Assembly (NCBI RefSeq): GCF_000090795.2
Contig: NW_003546376.1
Coordinates: 1 to 22,985 of the forward strand
Source of the DNA: Amphimedon queenslandica
Lineage: Eukaryota; Porifera; Demospongiae; Haplosclerida; Niphatidae
Length of the DNA: 22,985 nt
Direction: 5' to 3'
Positions 19,518 to 22,985 of this stretch are shown in pieces (within the stretch, counting starts at the first letter, position 1; the number at the start of each line of letters is the position of its first letter). The translations under genes and the position numbers were made by a program. A model generated the notes under the pieces. That model saw only the letters and a program-made list of their open reading frames with translations, did not search any database and had not been told where the DNA came from.

Positions 19518-21911
19518 GTGAGTGACCAGTGACAGAGTGAGTGAGCCAGTTGGTGAGAAGTGACAGGAAATGAGTGAGACAGGAAGTGAATGACCAGTAA
19601 CTGGGACTGAGCAAGGCAGTGAGAGACTAGTGACAGGGAGTGAGTGAGACAGGAAGTGAGCAAGAGAGTGAGTAACCACTGACAGGAGTCAGGAAGCGAC
19701 TAACCAGAGATAGGGAGTGAGTGATTAATAACAGGAAGTGAGTGACCAGTGACAGACAGTGAGTGAGCCCAGGAGTGAGTGACCAGTGACATGGAGGGGT
19801 GACCAGTAACAAAATATCAGTGAGCCAGGGCGGGAGGGAGTGAGTGAGTGACGCAGTGAGTGACAATTGACAGAGAGAGAGTGAGACAGTAAGTGAGTGA
19901 CCAATGACAAAGAGTGAGCCTGGGAGTGAGTAACAAGTGACAGGGAGTCAGTATCCAAGGGAGTGAGTGACAGGTGACAGGAAATGAGAATTGGTGTGAG
20001 ACAGGGAGTGAGTGACCATTGACAGGCCAGTGATAGGGAGTCAGTGAGCCATGGAGTGAGATACCAGTGACAGGGAGTAAAAGATTAATGACAGGTAGTG
20101 AGTCAACAGCGGGGGATGTGAGTGACCAGTGACAGAGAGTGAGTGAGCCAAGGATTGAGTGACCACTTGCAGGGAGTGAGTGAGCAAGGGAGCGACAGAT
20201 CAGTGACAATGAATAAGGGAGACTGAAAGTGACCAAGATGTGAGCAAGATGTGAGCAACGACAGGGAGTGAGTCCAGAAAGTGTGTAACCCATGAAAGGG
20301 AGTGTGCGACCAATGACTAGACTTGAGAAACAGGGAGACAGGGAGTAAGCCAAGGACTGATTGGCCATTTACAGAGAGCGAGTGAGCCAGAGTGAGTGAC
20401 AAGTGGCAGGGAGTGATTGACCAGTGACAGGGAGTGAATAAGGCAGGGAGTGAGTGCCCTGTGACAAGAAGTGAGTGAGCCAGGGAGTGAATGACAAGCG
20501 ACAGGGAATGAGTGAGACAAGGAGTGACTGACAAGTGACAGGGAGTGAGTGAGAAAAAGAGTGAGTGACCAGTGACAGGGAGTGACTCAGCAAGAAGAGT
20601 GACCAGTGACAGGGAGTGAGGGAGCTAGGGAGTGAGAGACCATGACAGTGAGTGTGGAAGTGAGCAAAAGAGTGAGTAACCATTGACAGGGAGTAAATCA
20701 TCCAGAAAGTGTGACCAGTGAAAGGCAGCGAGTGACCAATGACAGGGATTTAGTGACACAGGGAGACAAGGAGTGAATGGCCATTTACAGTGAGCAAGTG
20801 AGCCAGAGTGTGAATGACAAGTGACAGGGAGTGAGGGAAGTGTGACAGGGAGTAAATAAGCCAAGGAGTGAGTGACCAGTGACAGTGAGTGAGTGACTAG
20901 TGACAGGCAGTGACTCAGCAAGAGAGTGAGAGTGAGCCAGAAAGTGAGAGACCAGTGACAGGGAGTGAGTGAGACAAGAAGTGAGCAAGAGAGTCAGTAA
21001 CTGGTGACAGGGAGTGAGTGAGCAAGAGAGTAAGTGACCAGTGATAGAGTGTTTAATGACAGGGAGTGAATTACCAGAGGCAGGGAGTGAGTCTCCAGTG
21101 ACAGAGAGTGGGTCAGCAAAGGAGTGAGTGACCAGTGACAGAGAGTGGGTGACCAGTGACGGAAAGTGTGTGAGCAGGGGTGTCACTATATAGTGGCAGA
21201 GTGTGGGTAACAAGGAGTGATTGGGCAAGGCAGTGAGTGACCAGTGACAGAGAGAGTCAGACAGTAAGTAACTAACGACAGGGAGTGAGCCAGGGAGTGA
21301 GTGGACAGGGAGTGATTGAGCAAGGGTGCCAGAGAATAGTAGCAAGATGTGAGTGACCAGTGACAAGGAGTTAGTAAGCCAGGAAGGGATTGAGCTACAA
21401 AGTAAGTGAGACAGGGAGAAAGTGACTAGTGACTGGGATTCAGTGATCAGATACATGGAGTGACTGAACAAAAGAGTGACTGACCAGTGACAGGGAGTGA
21501 GTAAACAGTGACATGAAGCGAGTGAGCCAGGGAGTGAGAGACCAGTAACAGGGAGTGATTGAGACATGAAGTGAGCAAGAGAGTGATTAACCAGTGACAT
21601 GGAGTGAGTGATCCAGGGAGTGAGTCCTCAAAGACAGGGAGCGAGAGGTTAATGACAGGGAGTAAGTCAACCGGCAGCCTGGAGTGAGTTATCAGGGACA
21701 GAGAGTGTGTGAGCCAAGAAGTGAGTGACCAGTTACCAGGGAGTGAGACACTAGTGACAGTGACTGAGTTAGACAGGAAGTGAACAAGCGAGTGTGTAAC
21801 CAGTGACAGAGAATGAATTGCCAGAAAGTATGTCACCAGTGAAAAGACCAGTGACAAATGGCAGGGAGTGATTCAGCCTGGAATTGAGTGACCAGTGGCA
21901 AGGAGTGAGGG
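19518..21911 (+). repeat. Minisatellite, right block
   Basis: The subunits are the same as in the left block, with denser and more regular 21-bp units. Larger composite blocks recur. A block around GGCCATTTACAG starts at 20363 and again at 20779, 416 bp apart, with similar flanks. A block of the form GACAGGAAGTGAGCAAGAGA recurs near 19648, 20970, 21560 and 21773 with variations. This indicates segmental copying inside the array besides unit-by-unit change. The array stops abruptly near 21911. Confidence 0.9.
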
Positions 21912-22985
21912 GTCTGCTTGAAACGTGGATTCACGCGGATCAAATGCGCATCAGGCTGAAATGAGGATAGGTGCAGATCAACGTGAAACGCTTGCAGACT
22001 TGTTCTGTTACTGGACAGATCTGTCTGCAAGAATGATATACATACATCTGGTTAAAAAGCTTATTACTTCTATATCAGTTTTTGATAAGAACATATCTTT
22101 TTCACAGTTTCAGAACAGGTAGGCTGCAGATGATTACTAGATCTATGTCAATAATATTATTTTCATTTATTTCATTTACTATAGTGTTTTTTGACAGTTA
22201 GACCTGATATAGTAGTTTCAATTAGACTATAATATCTCTTAGTGTGGTAGTTGCTTGCAATATATATGACAGTTACATATACATAAACTTATTATTGTTT
22301 CAATAAGACAATCAAATATTTTGGAGGGATAAGTACAATTTCCTTCTGATATACTGTATCTCATTGAGCTGGCCATAACTATTTGTCTCAAGATTTAAGT
22401 GTGAATGTGATCCACAACATTAACAGCTTATATTGGATCCTTAAGGTTATTATTATAATATATTTGTAAGTTTTTAATGACACAGTCATATTACATCTTT
22501 AACACAATTGCAAACTGCTAATGATAATTATATGAACTGAAAATTTCAAACTTTGAAAAGTAATAATAGAGGAAATTTTGTATTTGTTATCATGAGAACT
22601 GAAGGTCTGACTGTGTATATTGCAACAGGTTAATGCTCTGAAGTTTTATGTAGAGCTAGTCATACACAAGATTGCATACTGTGAAATGTTTACAGATGTG
22701 AAAATGATTCTAAAAGGAGATAAATACAATCTTCATTATAACATTAATAAATACCTTATTTCTAATGGCATTGTGGGTATATGGAATTTTTATAGCTTTA
22801 TAGAATGTACTGCATTGCAATTAAAAATTATTTGATGCAATTAAAATCATGAATATTCAAGTCAGTTCATACATACATTTCTTGTTTACACTACAAATTC
22901 ATTTAAACTGCTTAGATCTCTTATCACGTGAATTTTAATCACAGATCCAGTTTGCTTTTGTCAGTGGTATATCAATGTTCCTCAT
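21912..22985. other. AT-rich right flank, nothing recognised
   Basis: The first 120 bases are of mixed composition and contain the perfect palindrome GACAGATCTGTC (22013-22024) and inverted 9-mers CTTGCAGAC (21991-21999) and GTCTGCAAG (22023-22031). The rest is AT-rich without a supported gene. Short open stretches at 21925-22122 and 22620-22835 have no family resemblance. Confidence 0.4.

Noticed and set aside
17146..21857. Many minus-strand open reading frames up to 271 codons rich in Ser, Leu, Thr, His and Pro
   Set aside because: They exist because the minisatellite consensus lacks stop codons on that strand in every frame. Units of 16, 21 and 37 bp do not keep one frame, overlapping frames are all open, and the frame shows no preference. 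They are not a repeat protein.
17213..21911. CRISPR array
   Set aside because: The units are contiguous and degenerate with no unique spacers of regular length, and the context is eukaryotic.
22620..22835. 71-codon plus-strand open reading frame near the right edge
   Set aside because: Amino-acid content follows local AT richness, there is no family resemblance and no splice or promoter evidence.

Overview
The window reads as non-genic, AT-rich DNA from an invertebrate nucleus. It has no operons, no rRNA or tRNA genes and no intact long gene. It holds decayed transposable elements of animal families (BEL/Pao, Helitron, TA-target inverted-repeat elements), a broken multi-domain gene with a candidate very short intron, and a large minisatellite. 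I lean towards a sponge or another early-branching animal, because the Helitron type and the DUF6589-like/FEN-like/CXC protein type are, from memory, abundant there. That is inference at low confidence.

Layout. 1-380: nothing recognised. 381-1305: minus-strand fragment of a BEL/Pao retrotransposon (protease-to-RT segment). 1388-4530: plus-strand wreck of one multi-domain protein (DUF6589-like region, FEN/PIN-like nuclease region, C-terminal CXC zinc-binding region, acidic tail), broken by stops and frameshifts. 4531-5462: nothing recognised. 5463-10606: a longer plus-strand BEL/Pao copy of the same family, carrying in order gag DUF1759, CCHC knuckle, protease region, RT, RNase H/A17, integrase H2C2, a deleted integrase core, DUF5641 and a candidate 3' LTR. 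A 174-bp hairpin element has inserted into it. 10969-12660: a decayed Helitron Rep-side fragment with no helicase. 12661-17212: AT-rich spacer holding a diverged duplicated segment (13898-14590 and 15578-16568). Each copy has taken a different TA-target inverted-repeat insertion at a site that is still empty in the other copy. 17213-21911: a purine-skewed minisatellite of 21-bp and 16-bp subunits, split once by about 390 bp of unrelated sequence. 21912-22985: AT-rich, nothing recognised.

No genes work together here. The window is a record of nested insertion, deletion, duplication and tandem amplification. All protein-family calls come from recognising motifs by eye, with no database search. 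No function is claimed for any copy, since every element seen carries inactivating changes.
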